From Adiantum capillus-veneris (lineage: Eukaryota; Streptophyta; Polypodiopsida; Polypodiales; Pteridaceae): a DNA stretch of 64,000 bases. Location of the stretch: positions 73,575,912 to 73,639,911 of the forward strand of contig CM043963.1 in the NCBI GenBank assembly GCA_014529385.2. Direction: 5' to 3'. A program made the position numbers and the translations under genes. How positions within the stretch are numbered: position 1 is the first letter of the stretch; each line of letters opens with the position of its first letter. Below the pieces are notes generated by a model, which had not been told where the DNA came from, did not search any database, and saw nothing but the letters and a program-made list of their open reading frames with translations. Below, piece after piece: positions 13,466-33,159 of this stretch.

Positions 13466-13624
13466 TGATCAACTAACAATAGCCAAAGCCTAGCTAACTC
13501 ATAAACCAAGCAATTCAAAATACAACATACATTTAAGCATAAGCTATCCAAGAGAACTCTCAGTAAATGTGGCAATCAATGTAATGACACAAGTGAGCAA
13601 AATTGCTCAAATGATGCCAAAAAT

Positions 13625-13722
13625 CCGCTCGAATCCAATAGCACAATGTGGTAACCGATGGATCTATCATCAACCGCTCTAATCCAAGAGCACTATGTGG
13701 TAACCAATGAATCTATCATCAA
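13625..13722. repeat. Tandem duplication, 49 bp x 2
   Basis: CCGCTCnAATCCAAnAGCAC...ATCTATCATCAA occurs at 13,625 and 13,674. On the minus strand AAGGAGGGAGATTG just before it resembles a polypurine tract, so this may be the edge of an old LTR. Confidence 0.75.
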
Positions 13723-14449
13723 CAATCTCCCTCCTTAAGAGATTATCGCATACATGTCAAATGACATAATCCGGTGAGCAAACACTCTCACAATGTGATG
13801 CCAAAACATTTGGCATAGAAACCACTGACTGCCCAAATGCAATCGAGCGTGATAGCAAACCATGTGCATGAACACATAAAATTGAAATAAATATGGAAAA
13901 GTTTTGGCAGTACTCCTACTATCTAACCATAATAACCATACATGCTCAAAACCATGATAAAGTCATGCGCAAAATCTGGCTCAAGCATACATAAGCTGCC
14001 CCAAAGTCTCAACTCCTTGAACCTAGAAAACAATCCTACAATCCAAAACACAAATTTCATCAACCGCACTCTACAAGAGCAAGGCAATTATTGGCAAGAA
14101 CTTGGCTGCCAAAATATGGCACAAATTGATGCTCAAAAATAGCTAAAAATCAACCACATATGTCACTACAAAATAGAGAATATCATCTCTGAAAAGCACA
14201 CATTATGTGTATCCACATGGCAATACAAACGAGCATCAAAGCATGCCAATCCATGCACCACACCCTCAACAATAGGTTTTACATATTTTTGTCAATACAT
14301 AAACCGCATAAGATCTTAAATCTGCAGATCACAAGTTTGCGTGAGAAAGACACCATGCTGCGTTACACTTTCTTATTATTGATCATGACGCATGGTGCTA
14401 TCTTTGCAAGTCTTTGCTACATCCAAACTTAAACAAAGTAGGTTCCAAA
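13723..14449. other. No recognisable gene
   Basis: AT-rich, with only short frames. The right end may contain the upstream part of the transposon-like protein starting about 14,450. Confidence 0.4.
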
Positions 14450-16262
14450 GCTGGAGTCATTATATCCATCTAGTTCTAAAACAAGCAGTTGAAGAGATGA
14501 TAACTCAGAAAAATTTTCATAAATTGAAAGGGAGGCTCCTTACCTCCTTCATGAAGGATAACTAGCTGGAACCAATGGAAGTGCAAGCAATACTCAATGA
14601 GAGTGGCATCTTGCAGATGGGATACAGGGCACTCTTCAAAGCATTAGCTAAAAAGTCTCAAAATAAATTACAAAGAGAATCACTGCTGCCAAAGCCGTCA
14701 CATGTAAAGGCTACATGACAGCACGCAAACAATGAGGTCTTTTGAGAAACTTGGATCACCATTCCATATTGAAGCAACATTCTTAGGCAAGGGGGATAGA
14801 GAGGTACAGTATAACAAGCATAACAATCTCTTTGTTGATCTTGAAGCATTGCAAAGGTATGCAGTTCACTTCTTTGATATGAGTCAAGAGCAGTGCAATG
14901 GGGTTCTCAAATTTTCTTTGAAGCTCAAAGAGTGCAAGGTCCTGAAGAAGAGGAAGCTAGAGAGAGTCACCATTACCCTCATGAATAGAGCTTTGGATCC
15001 ATCAATAACCAAAGAGGACCCACGATACTTCAGCATGCAATTTGAAAACAACATTCTGATGCTAGGATCATTTTAGGTATACTTAGTTCACTCTGTAATA
15101 ACAAAAATATTGAATTATGATATGTGGTTCTTGATTTTATGTTTCCCTTTTTCATTGCAAATTGATAAGTAAGATTTTGAAATCCTTGATTGGGTTTTAG
15201 TCAAACCCAAATTCCATCTATCATGAGTGAACAAAGAAATGGAGGTGTGCTTTTAGTGGAAGGAATTGGTGACTATACAATCGAATGGCACATGGAAGGT
15301 GACTTTAAGACTCTTAAGTGCATGTACAACATAACACACGGTGCAGCTATGGCAAATCAATGCTTATATTGCATTGTTGATGCACAATCTCTTGAGAGTG
15401 TGCAATGGAGTAGATCTCCCAATAAACATCTTCAAGATAAATCTATTAGGCTAGTGCTTGATATTCCTCTAAGTAAAATTCATGTATGTACAATTCATGC
15501 ACTCTGCAGAATAATTGAAAAGGTGGTTCATTTGTACATATATTTTTCATGGACCTTAAAGCCAGAGAGTGAGTCAAAAAGAGTCATCAAAGGAATAGAG
15601 CGAGTGCTCTTAGACAATGGTTTGCATGGAGGCAATGCCAAAATCAAAGAGAACCCTAAGATGTCTCAAAGTCATTACAAGGTACCTAGGATCAATAGGT
15701 GGAGTGAAGGTCAAAAGGTTTCTTGGGTTAGCCTCAAAGACTCTGATAGAGAAGAGAGGAGAAACCTATTCAACAAATGGAAAAATTTACACAGAGTAGT
15801 TAAAGACAATGCTGATGGTGGGGAAATCACAAGGCAAACCTATGGAAATTACTTGATAAAAATTTTCACTACGTTGAGCAGCATTCTTGGGTCAAAAGTA
15901 AGCTGCTCACATCATTTCAAGCAGCCTTTCTAGATTGAAAGAAGGCATACCTGACAGGGTGGGGTGGGCAACATATCACTCATTACATGGTGAGTTAGCA
16001 TGCTCCATATGCAAACAACATTTAAAAATCTACTGTAGTCACCATTTGTTTTATTGCAATGCAGCACATACTATTCAACCATGGTCCATATTTTGCCAAG
16101 ACATACAACTCATTGTCAATATGGTGCACACAAGGCATGGAAAAGACCCACTACATGGCAAGACTTGGTTACTTTAAGCACACCACACACGGGGGAGGAA
16201 AGGATAAAGCTAATAGCCTATTAGAGTTATACCAATGGACTTATAAACGACTTATTCATTGA
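14450..16262 (+). pseudogene. Decayed transposon-like protein of an unnamed family
   Basis: Frames in order: ILQMGYRALFKALAKKSQ and LLPKPSHVKAT (about 14,610-14,715); 14,732-15,076 (VQYNKHNNLFVDLEALQRY); 15,190-15,933, a 247-codon frame that opens with TTG (first ATG at 15,223), with MYNITHGAAMANQCLYC, RLVLDIPLSKIHVCTIHALC and LDNGLHGGNAKI; and 16,059-16,262 with SIWCTQGMEKTHYMARLGYF and THGGGKDKANSLLELYQW. These words recall large uncharacterised proteins found in many copies in several eukaryote genomes, which I cannot name with certainty. A CxxC pair (CLYC), a conserved His/Cys block and the QGMEK..Y...YF motif are consistent with a nuclease or transposase fold, but that is inference. Stops and frameshifts between blocks make this copy inactive. 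Confidence 0.5.
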
Positions 16263-16860
16263 GCAAGGTAGAAGAAGCTCCTTAAGAGCTCAGAAATTAC
16301 ATGTTATTTACAACACATCCATAAAGAAAAAAAGCAAAGGGCTTGGGGAAACTCAAATGTGGAGGAGCGACTCAGACTCGTGGTTCAATTTTAGCAAATT
16401 TTTGTTGTCTTTGTTGGCTTTTTATGCTATTATTAACTTTTTGTGCTTTTTGGAATATTTGAAAGCAATGTGCTTTCTAAAATGAGATAAACCTAAAAAT
16501 TATATTTTTAGTCACTACCCATCAGGTATAAAAATGACCATCCAATGTGAACAATGGGAATTAAATAGAATTTTTACGAGAATTATTTTTATAAAAAGTG
16601 ACAGTGTAGATGCATCAGAGCAGCATAGAGTCATAATTATGTCAGGGCATCATAGTGCAACACAGTTCAGTTATGGTCTCAGTAGTTGTTGGGATGTTGT
16701 TCTAATTAATCAATTTATATTAAAAATTGAAGGAAAAGGGGTGAGAGTTGACCACCAAAAGTAGTGTTCTGGTTTTAAAAAAATCCCAAAAAGCTTGTAA
16801 CTATTTCTAGCTAGAGAAGGGGCGCCTTATTTCTACTTGGGGAGCAAGCCAGCTTGGCAA
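16263..16860. other. No recognisable gene
   Basis: AT-rich; nothing recognised beyond short frames. The right edge precedes a TATA-like box. Confidence 0.4.
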
Positions 16861-16865
16861 GAAAC

Positions 16866-16877
16866 CTATAAATTGGT
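16866..16877 (+). promoter_or_regulatory. Possible TATA box of a small transcription unit
   Basis: CCTATAAATTGG lies about 50 bp before an ATG in good context (ACCACATGGC). Spacing fits a plant core promoter with a very short leader. An old LTR could look the same. Confidence 0.25.
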
Positions 16878-16922
16878 CCCTAGTGCTCATTTTTCAGTGC
16901 GGACAGTTGCATCTACTACCAC

Positions 16923-17108
16923 ATGGCTAGACGTACGTATTATATGGAGTGGTGTAATCTCTCCTTCAACACCTCCATAAAATCTTCTCTCTCATTTGTG
17001 AAAAGAAGAAGAAGAAGAACACTCTCTTTCTACTTGGTTACTATTCTTTCTTCTCTTTTCACGGTGTACGCGCTCTTCAACAACTTCGTGGCAAAAACCT
17101 CTATGTAG
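16923..17108 (+). CDS. Hypothetical 61-residue protein, weak candidate
   Basis: ATG at 16,923, stop at 17,106-17,108. The product is N-terminally polar, has a KRRRRR cluster near residue 30, then a hydrophobic stretch (LSFYLVTILSSLFTVYALF) that could be a membrane segment with the basic cluster on the cytosolic side. A TATA-like box lies 50 bp upstream and a consensus-like 5' splice site (ATG|GTAAGA) at 17,176-17,182. No homologue is recognised. It may equally be a chance frame in an LTR leader; protein evidence is absent. Confidence 0.2.
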   Translation: MARRTYYMEWCNLSFNTSIKSSLSFVKRRRRRTLSFYLVTILSSLFTVYALFNNFVAKTSM

Positions 17109-17182
17109 CTCTCATCACCACTCTCTTGTGCCAAAGAAAGAAGCCTTCCCACATCTGGCAATCACTTCTAAAGCATGGTAAG

Positions 17183-18950
17183 AAGCTCAAAACTCCATAG
17201 CCATTATCTCCCTTTCTCTCTACTTTATTTATGAGTAACCATCCTCTTGGTGGTTGTTTTTTTGTATAGAAAGGCATGTATGGGCTTGTTGGATGTGTTC
17301 TAGGATTCTCCATGCTTGTTTCGTCATGTTTAGCATGTTGATTTATGAAAACTTGTGTTTATGGTCACGTAGGTACATAAACAAGTGCTTTTTGCTTCAT
17401 GTCATGTAGACGATAGGAACATTGTTTTGATTCTATCTCCCAAACCGCTATAAATGAGGTCAAACCCTTTGAATCAAAAAATAAACACATCATTTGGAAC
17501 TTTTTCTCTCTCATGTATCATGTGAAAATTCCGCACAAGCAAAGAGTTATGGTCAAAATATTGCTTGTTGCCCACTGCACAGTCAATATTTTGGACCCCA
17601 GGCTTCTTAGAGAACCACCATATAGGTTCATCGGATGAACAAACCCACTTAACCAATTCAACACCTTGATTAAAATTTTTGATGAATGTATTTAGATCAC
17701 CGGTATCACTTTGTGGAGTACAAGTTATTAATCCTTTGTTGTACGAGATTGCCTACGTATGTAAGGGTGCTACCAAGGAAAAATACCATATAGCTTAGTG
17801 AGTTTGATAAGTGGTTCATGTATGATTTATGTTTTGTTTTGGTGAGTTGATTTCAAGTCTTTGATGTCCATATACTTATATAGGGGTGTATAGTTAGTCA
17901 ACCTGAACTGTATGGGCAAATATGAATAAGGAGGCTTTTTTGTGTTACAGTTGTTTGCATAAGTCTCATATGGGCAAAGTGATGTGAGAAGGTGTTATTC
18001 TATGTTTTGGGGTTAAGCTTGATGCATTGTTTTGAGGTTGAATATTCTCATTTTCATCTTATGCATGCACCCAAAAATAGTGAAAAGTTGTTTTTTGCAT
18101 ATACGTGAAGTTATGGCATATGCTTGATCAAAGTGGTGGGGCTATTTTACATCATGGTTGAGTTGATGGAATGATGTAAAATGATGTATGAAACCTCATA
18201 GATGGATGTGGATGCCTCATGTGCATGTTTATACTGTTTTCCAACCTTCTAGGTCAAAACTAGCTCTATATGCTAGGGGAGTAAGGTGTGGTCATAGTAC
18301 GTCACGTATACATGGTTAAACCATTATCAATATGGGATTTTGAAGTCATTTTTAGTTTCTAGTTGGACTTATTCTCCGCAAGAAAAGTTCGTTCTTTAAG
18401 GGCTATTGGCTCAATTTGATTGCAGTGTGTATGGTCAAACTGCAAGTGTGGAAGCTGGTTCAGTGAGGAATATGGTTGATAGTCAAGGGTTGAGATCCCT
18501 CATGTGGATTAAAGTTATGATTTTTATTGTGGAATCCGGTGTGTCTCGTGGATCATTTTTTTAGAATACGATTGTTTGTGCATATGGAAAATGCTATTGT
18601 AACTAGACTTATGTGTTATGTTTCTCATGACAACATTGATTTAAGATTAGGATCACCTACATCTCTTAGACTTAGATGAAAGGTTCATTGACCTGGGGCT
18701 TTGTTAGATCAAGGGTGTTGCCTACATTTTCTTTAATAGGCTCATTTTCACAATTAGTGTGCCAGTGATTGAATGACCTACACGTCTAACGTGCCAGGGA
18801 TCTTGCCTTGGCTTTGCCTAAACACCCAATGTTGGGCATCAAAGAGGCATGGTGCCTAAATTGGTATGGTTGGTGTTGATTTCCTACCACACACCTGTTG
18901 GTATTTGGAATCCTTATAGAGCTCAAGTTCATAGAGGGAGGGGAAGCAGC
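17183..18950. other. No recognisable gene
   Basis: AT-rich sequence with no long frames and no recognisable protein motif on either strand. Confidence 0.4.
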
Positions 18951-19206
18951 CTCAGCTTATGTCTGGCCCACGTAGGTTCGAGGTGTTTTGGCTCGCTCCC
19001 AATGAAGTAAACTTCTCTCATTTTGTAGTACAGTGGAAGTGGATGGGTGGACCAGCCGATCTCTACACAAGGTCCGGTGCTCTACTAGTTATTTATTTTT
19101 TAATGTTATGGCATACCTATCTTGTTATTGCACTAATTTATGGTTTTTGTTTCATTTAGATGTCACATTTGAAGATTCTTTTTGGTCATCCTCCTGTGTC
19201 TCTACG

Positions 19207-19605
<399 letters not shown>

Positions 19606-19850
19606 ATATTCACTCTCCACTTTGTCATTCTTTGAGTACACTTTCATTCATATCACACATTCATGGATAGCACTAATCACTAGGTGCCTCTGGATGCAGT
19701 CTTTCTCATGGCTTAAACTCCATGCTAGGTCGGGTGCTATGAAATCCTCCCTATGTAAACGCTTCTCCAACTTTGATGTATTTTAAATTTGTAAAAAAGT
19801 ATAAATTGCATAATTTTTGCATAGACCCATGGGGAGGGGTAACTCTCAAA
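19606..19850 (-). repeat. Dispersed repeat with simple-sequence end, copy 2
   Basis: Matches 8570-8838 over about 240 bp, in the same orientation and again with (CT)n(AT)n sequence at its left end. See copy 1. Confidence 0.65.
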
Positions 19851-20029
19851 GAGGTCTTTTCTCTTACAACACCTCCATCTTAGAAACTCAAGTTGCATCT
19901 TCATATAAATTGATTCTTCTCTCTTGTCGTCTCACCTTTGGCATTGTCATTCATCCCTCGAACGTCTTGTTTTTTGCAATTTTATTTATAGTCTTTTATG
20001 TTTGAAGTGGTCCTCTTCTTTCTATGTTT

Positions 20030-20400
<371 letters not shown>

Positions 20401-20838
20401 TTTTAATTAATTTTAAAAGAATGTTACTTTTTGTTTATACTTTTTATTGTACTCATATTTATATATTTTCAAATGAAGAATAAAGTAAAAATCCATTGTG
20501 ATAACTATTTATATTCCATTATAAATCTCTCTCTCCCCCTTGAACGGACTAGGGTGGAGCAAGCAATGTAGCATTCATTTCTAATACATGTGATTAGAAA
20601 ATAATATTAGAAGCGACTTAATCTAATTAGTAATACTCAAGGCAATAGAGAGTGTGATGCAAATGTATCTTGATCATTCATCTCACACACAAGTCATTCA
20701 CAAGCCTCATATATAGGCACTACAAGTAGATACTCCAACTCTCCAAAAGTCAAAATACCTTTTGACACTTTGACTCTACACATGACCCTTCACATAGTCT
20801 ATAGGGCATCACATGGTACACATAGCTTACCATATAGT
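20401..20838. other. No gene; possible LTR remnant
   Basis: No coding capacity. On the minus strand TATATATGAGGC near 20,716 could be a TATA box of an old LTR, without further support. Confidence 0.3.
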
Positions 20839-23598
<2,760 letters not shown>

Positions 23599-23880
23599 AA
23601 ATGTGAAACTTGCAAAATCACTACAACACGTCGTGCAAAATTCGACGCGGATAGCGAGACGACTTAAAGTTTGTTTTAAAAGTAAAATGCGATGGAATAA
23701 GAATTGGATTAGCCATTGGTATTGTATCGACAATATATGCACCGATATTATAACCGTCAGAATACACAATGAAAAGTATGCTAGGATACGTGTCTTAATA
23801 CGCGTCGATATGTTATACCGACGCCTATACTGAAGCTTATTCTATATAACCATAACGTGATTGTCATACCACAATCATAT

Positions 23881-24145
23881 ATATAGCTTGAACCTAATGC
23901 TCAATAGAAAACCATGTTTAGTGTAACCCTACCAACATATTTTTGAGATTTACATTGAAATTTAAACTTTAAGGTTCTCAATTTTAATCTTTATGGTTGA
24001 AATTCAAAGCTATATATAGCTTGAACTCGATGCTCAAGAAAAAACCCACATTTTAGTGTAATCCCACCTACAAATTTTTTAGATTTAGCTTAAAATTTCA
24101 ACTTTTAGGTGAGAAAACCTCCAAAAATTTAGGGAATATTAGTAC
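23881..24145. repeat. Diverged tandem duplication, period 133 bp
   Basis: ATATAGCTTGAAC..ATGCTCAA, then TTTAGTGTAA.CC and GAAATTYAAACTTT-like sequence at 23,881 and again at 24,014. Non-coding. Confidence 0.7.
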
Positions 24146-24199
24146 ATAAGCCTTCATATACATTCAATTTATGTTAACATAGGTAACATTAGTCAAGAG

Positions 24200-24490
24200 G
24201 ATTATGCTAAAGACCCAATCCTAGCAGCTACACATCAAGGATGGATACAAAGAAGTAGTAAGGATTGGAGTCATACATTTTGTTAATAAGGTCATGTATT
24301 GTAATTTCCAGATTAATTTTCAGTCATTGTATTGATTATGATGTGATACATGCTCAATGCGAGTTCCAAGCTATAAAGATTATGTTAATTAGTGTGTGTA
24401 GGTAGCATACACAATGAGTGTGGATCCCTAAAGGCCTTGAGCACTTAGACATTGCACATTTTTAACCCTAGGTATATAAGGCAATGTGTA
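24200..24490 (+). repeat. LTR- or promoter-like dispersed repeat, copy 2
   Basis: Resembles 2030-2250, including a TATA box (TATATAAG within GGTATATAAGGC near 24,472). See copy 1. It runs directly into the 42-bp minisatellite. Confidence 0.4.
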
Positions 24491-24496
24491 AATGGC

Positions 24497-24775
24497 TTCT
24501 TCCTCCATAGCTACAACATCTCCTTCTAAACCTGCAACCTCTTCCTCCATAGCTATAACATCTCCTTGTAAACCTGCAACCTCTTTCTCCATAGCAACAA
24601 CTCTCCTTCTAGATCTACAACTTCTTTCTCCATAGCTCCAACATTTCCTTCTAGATCTGCAACCTCTTTCTCCATAGCTCCGACATCTTCTCTTTTAGAT
24701 CTGCAACCTCTTTCTCTGTAGCCCAAAATCTCATTCTAGATATGAAACTTCTATCTCCATAGCTCCAACTTCTAG
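24497..24775. repeat. Minisatellite, about 42-bp unit, about 6.5 copies
   Basis: The unit reads CTCTTTCTCCATAGCTCCAA then CATCTCCTTCTAGATCTGCAAC, with some units a few bases shorter. On the minus strand one frame encodes 14-residue repeats such as ADLEGNVGAMEKEV, which look like two heptads of a coiled coil. Indels break the frame in some units, so if it was coding it is decayed. Confidence 0.85.
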
Positions 24776-24924
24776 GTTCCCGTTCTAGTTTCACTCTCTT
24801 CCCTAGCTTGCATCTCTTTGTCAAGTTCCATAACCTCTTTCTTGACGTGCAACATCAACTTTCCTACTCTAGCTCTCTATCCCTTTTCAAAAACCTTTTC
24901 ATAGTTGCTGCAACATCTCCTTCC

Positions 24925-29740
<4,816 letters not shown>

Positions 29741-29888
29741 CTAGTCCATAAGGTAGTAGGTATAGCAAGATGGTGCAACCGGGCTCAAACCATTCCAAGA
29801 ACCAGAGCATAGTAGGATAGAAAACACCACCCCCTCAAGTAAACAGATATACCCAACAGGGTTACAAAGTCTATGTACTAAAAGGTCA

Positions 29889-30205
29889 TCAAGAGATTGC
29901 TTCAACCCATACAAAGCCTTGTTACATTTGCACACTTTGTCCTCTTGTCCTTTTATGACAAAACCGCGAGGCTGCGTTACATAAACTTCCTCCAATATGT
30001 CAGCATTCAAGAAAGCAGTAACAATGTCTGATTGATGTACATCCCAACCAAAATGAGTTGCCAATGCACATAGAAAACGCACAGTAGTCATACGACAAGT
30101 GGGAGCAAAAGTCTCTTCATAATCAATGCCTTTTTGTTGTGCATAACCCTTTGCAACAAGTCGAGCCTTATGGCGATCGATCTCACCATCCGGCTTGCAT
30201 TTTAA
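29889..30205 (-). pseudogene. Ty1/copia reverse transcriptase fragment
   Basis: On the minus strand: [68 protein letters not shown] and [10 protein letters not shown]. These are consecutive N-terminal blocks of a copia RT, with the first catalytic Asp in the DI.TAFLN block. The YVDD block, RNase H, integrase and gag are missing. The frame extends upstream through about 280 bp of leader-like sequence to 30,481 without similarity to pol, so the RT piece is joined directly to leader by a large deletion. Relative to the intact copia at 33.5-37.7 kb it is a related but distinct family. Confidence 0.85.
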
Positions 30206-30550
30206 CATGCTGCGCCTGATGTGAAAACTACCCAAAAATAGGAGAAATGGAGCGGGAACAACACGTGCTATATAGCACAAACCATAGAAGACTATAAGGC
30301 ACCTGTTATGCAAAAAACGGAACTGACAGAAATTCTGCACAAAATGAAAAAATAGCATGTGCAGTACTGCCTGTAGTGGAAACGGAGATTGAAATGAGCC
30401 CAAATCAAAAATCTGAGCAGACCAAGCTCTACGGGTTTTCCCCAAGTATTTGTCGACCTGCGAACGCTCGCCAAACCTCACTGAAATCGGAGAAAGTGAG
30501 CAGGCGTGTGCTGGAGCAGCTGGCGACTAAGCCCGGGAGGATGCAACCTG

Positions 30551-30563
30551 CTCTAATACCAAT
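30551..30563 (-). other. Copia primer-binding site
   Basis: ATTGGTATTAGAG on the minus strand, next to the LTR end ...CCAACA, matches the initiator-Met tRNA type site with one change. Confidence 0.7.
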
Positions 30564-30790
30564 TGTTGGAATTAGGGTTGCAGAGAAACGCACACAGCTT
30601 GGAGAAGACGAAGGAAGCTCAAGGCACACAATAGAGAGTGTGTTACTTAGTGTACCATGGAAAGATGGATTGCCCTAGAGTGATGGGCGTATATACAATG
30701 CACGGGGGGGAAAACGTCCTAAAGAGGGAAAAAATGCCCCGGCGGTCGTAGTGTGTTCACACACATCACTACCACATGTATATGGTAACA
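30564..30790 (-). repeat. 5' LTR of the deleted copia
   Basis: Bounded by TGTT and AACA on the + strand (227 bp) and followed on the minus strand by the primer-binding site. No second copy was found in the window, so the outer boundary is inferred from the TG/CA rule. Confidence 0.55.
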
Positions 30791-31492
<702 letters not shown>

Positions 31493-31879
31493 GTCAAACC
31501 CTAAGCCTTAGCTGCCTGTCGCGACCCTACAGCATCTCGGTACCCACATCATCAACCCCATACAGTATCTCGGTACTGCACAAGCTACCTCCCCCAACCT
31601 CAGACAGTAGCTCAAAAGAGCGCTCTGTAGTCGTGTATTGCACTAGGGGCCAATAGGGGGCCGGGAGTCTGCAAATCCGTCTTGTCAACCTGTCTAGCTT
31701 GTGTACTGTGCTGGTCAACAGGGGGTCGGCAGTCGGTAGAACATCTCTTCACTTCTTCGTCTCCAGTAAACAACTTAAGCATTAAGGTTGTTTTTGAATG
31801 TTCGTAAGAGTCGGGTCTCACAGCAGGTTTCTCTCACAAAGCAGATCCTGGCCATAGACCCAAAGGTTTTCACATAGCC

Positions 31880-32638
31880 ATGACTTCTTTCAGCACACCA
31901 ATTTCCCGCACACGCAACAGTTTTCTTCTTGTGGCAGTTGCACCTCGGAAGGATCCCGCTGCTCGCCAAGGCGCAAGGATCACAGCTTTAGAGGCCCAAA
32001 TCCAAGAACTTTTTTTGGAGAATGTTGAACTGAAAAACGCTTCATTAAGCTTGAGGACACAAAGTTGAAAGAGAGTGAAACTTTTCTTGCAAAGAAACTC
32101 AAAGTCAAAGTTTCGCTTACTAAGACTGTCAAGATAGCCCAGAATGAAGCCAATGAGGCAGCCCACAAGAAGATTGACAGCAAACTACAAGCAGCCTTAC
32201 AAGAATGCCGGATACAAGAATCCCTTGCCCTAAAGGTTAGGATTGGAGGACTCTCCTCGCCATGGTGCACCGAGGAGGATACTCTCAAAGATCCATCATC
32301 AAGTTCAATGACTTGCTTCAACCAATCAACATCGAGCCTGACACTATCTCCTGGATCAACGACACACATAGACATGTGCCCCATGGCTAATGCATCCTCA
32401 CTTTCAAGAACAAAGAAGAATGGATGAGGTTGCTATGGTAATCCTATCATCTCAAGGGGACAAAGCTTTGGATTGCCGAGGAATTGACTTCAAATCAACT
32501 CAAGCGTAAAGCAAGCGAGCTAAAAAAGATGCATGAAGCTCGTAAACAAGGTAAATGGGCAGTCTATCGTCGTGGGAAAGCCATTATTCAAGAGTTTCAA
32601 ACTCCCAAGCCCTCTCCCCCCACACATGACCCCCCTTA
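31880..32638 (+). pseudogene. LINE ORF1-like remnant (coiled coil plus RRM-like C-terminus)
   Basis: It starts with an ATG at 31,880 (MTSFSTPISRTRNS). A coiled-coil-like segment ITALEAQIQELFLENVELKN continues after a frameshift near 32,050 as KLKESETFLAKKL and AHKKIDSKLQAALQECRIQE. After a further shift near 32,250 come KFNDLLQPINIEPDTISWI, LTFKNKEEWMRLLW, LKGTKLWIAEELTSNQLKRK and KKMHEARKQGKWAVYRRGKA. The LKGT..I.E.LT...R...L......R..GK.A..R order resembles the RRM/C-terminal region of LINE ORF1 proteins, which bind the element RNA. The same stretch leads to the LINE 3' motif at 32,753, so ORF2 has been lost by deletion. Several stops; inactive. Confidence 0.55.
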
Positions 32639-32794
32639 GGTTTTATTTTGTTCTTATCCTTTCCCTTCTCCTTTACCCTTGATGGACCCTCAGTCCATAA
32701 CTGATATGTATCTAGCACTTCCACCCCGAAAGAACATATGCAATGTCTTGTTTTGGTCCCGTGGGTCATATCTGACCTCCATGGAAGATAATTA

Positions 32795-32796
<2 letters not shown>
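32639..32796 (+). repeat. LINE 3' end with terminal GGTCATATCTGACCTCC motif
   Basis: The same 3' terminal word as in three other LINE ends in this window, followed at 32,797 by the (TC)n tail into which the copia element inserted. Confidence 0.65.

Positions 32797-32867
<71 letters not shown>
32797..32867. repeat. (TC)n tract, left half of split microsatellite
   Basis: The tract continues after the copia insertion at 38,052. TCTCT immediately left of the element is the target duplication. Confidence 0.95.
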
Positions 32868-32870
<3 letters not shown>

Positions 32871-33145
32871 AGACATGTAGTAGTGTTAGTGTGTATACGC
32901 GCTTCACCAGGGGCACTTTTCTCCCACTGGGTTTTTCCCCCTGGACATCTGGTGTGAAAGGACACCTTATCTCTTAGGGTTTCATATAAGCTTTGTAGCT
33001 CTGAGTTTATACACAATTATTATTCCAATACAGAGAGATAGACTACAGAGATCTCGTACACAAGCTCTGTGTCTTCTCCTTCTCCATCTTCTTCCTACTC
33101 TGAGTTGCTGTCTTCCTTCTGTTTCCTGTTTCATCATCTTCAACA
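32868..33145 (+). repeat. 5' LTR of intact copia
   Basis: 278 bp, TG...CA. A TATA-like ATATAAG lies at 32,984-32,990, so transcription would start near 33,015. Identical by eye to the 3' LTR. Confidence 0.95.
32984..32990 (+). promoter_or_regulatory. TATA-like box in 5' LTR
   Basis: TTCATATAAGC in the middle of the LTR, the expected place for the U3 promoter of a copia element. Confidence 0.5.
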
Positions 33146-33147
33146 AT

Positions 33148-33159
33148 TGGTATCAGAGC
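33148..33159 (+). other. Primer-binding site, initiator-Met tRNA
   Basis: TGGTATCAGAGC starts 2 bases after the LTR end; canonical for plant copia elements. Confidence 0.95.

Larger units (their letters stand above)
11611..13472 (-). pseudogene. Copia-like gag and protease remnant, no pol
   Basis: On the minus strand the order is: a copia gag start FDGSNFEHWKAG (about 13,330-13,295); Gag core DDEWEDLDELACSTIMLQLG and ARDLCQRLCNVFG; a CCHC knuckle CWHCGHIGNIHRRC (about 13,020-12,979); then a protease region WILDTSARFHVTSSCEW in which the catalytic DTGA-type motif reads DTSA (Gly to Ser). Decayed Gag-pre-integrase-like sequence continues toward 12,200. Integrase, RT and RNase H are not seen before the presumed 3' LTR. 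The knuckle CWH..H.G.I.R.CF.RMRQ is shared with the element at 39.6-43.0 kb, so both belong to one family that appears to lack pol. Two internal tandem duplications and frameshifts make it nonfunctional. Confidence 0.7.

Noticed and set aside
18930-19080. tRNA-derived SINE suggested by GGTTCGAGG near 18,974
   Set aside because: No convincing A box at the right distance and no tail; the B-box-like word can occur by chance.
23603-23833. 76-codon frame with CpG-rich sequence as a transferred organelle or bacterial gene
   Set aside because: No recognised protein motif and the frame is too short; nothing supports transfer.
24497-24775. CRISPR-like array
   Set aside because: Units are contiguous 42-bp tandem repeats without spacers; this is a minisatellite in a eukaryotic genome.
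29741-29888. 3' LTR of the deleted copia just after its RT fragment
   Set aside because: A purine-rich GAGGGGGTGGTG is followed by TGTTTTC, but this does not match the 5' LTR start TGTTACC.
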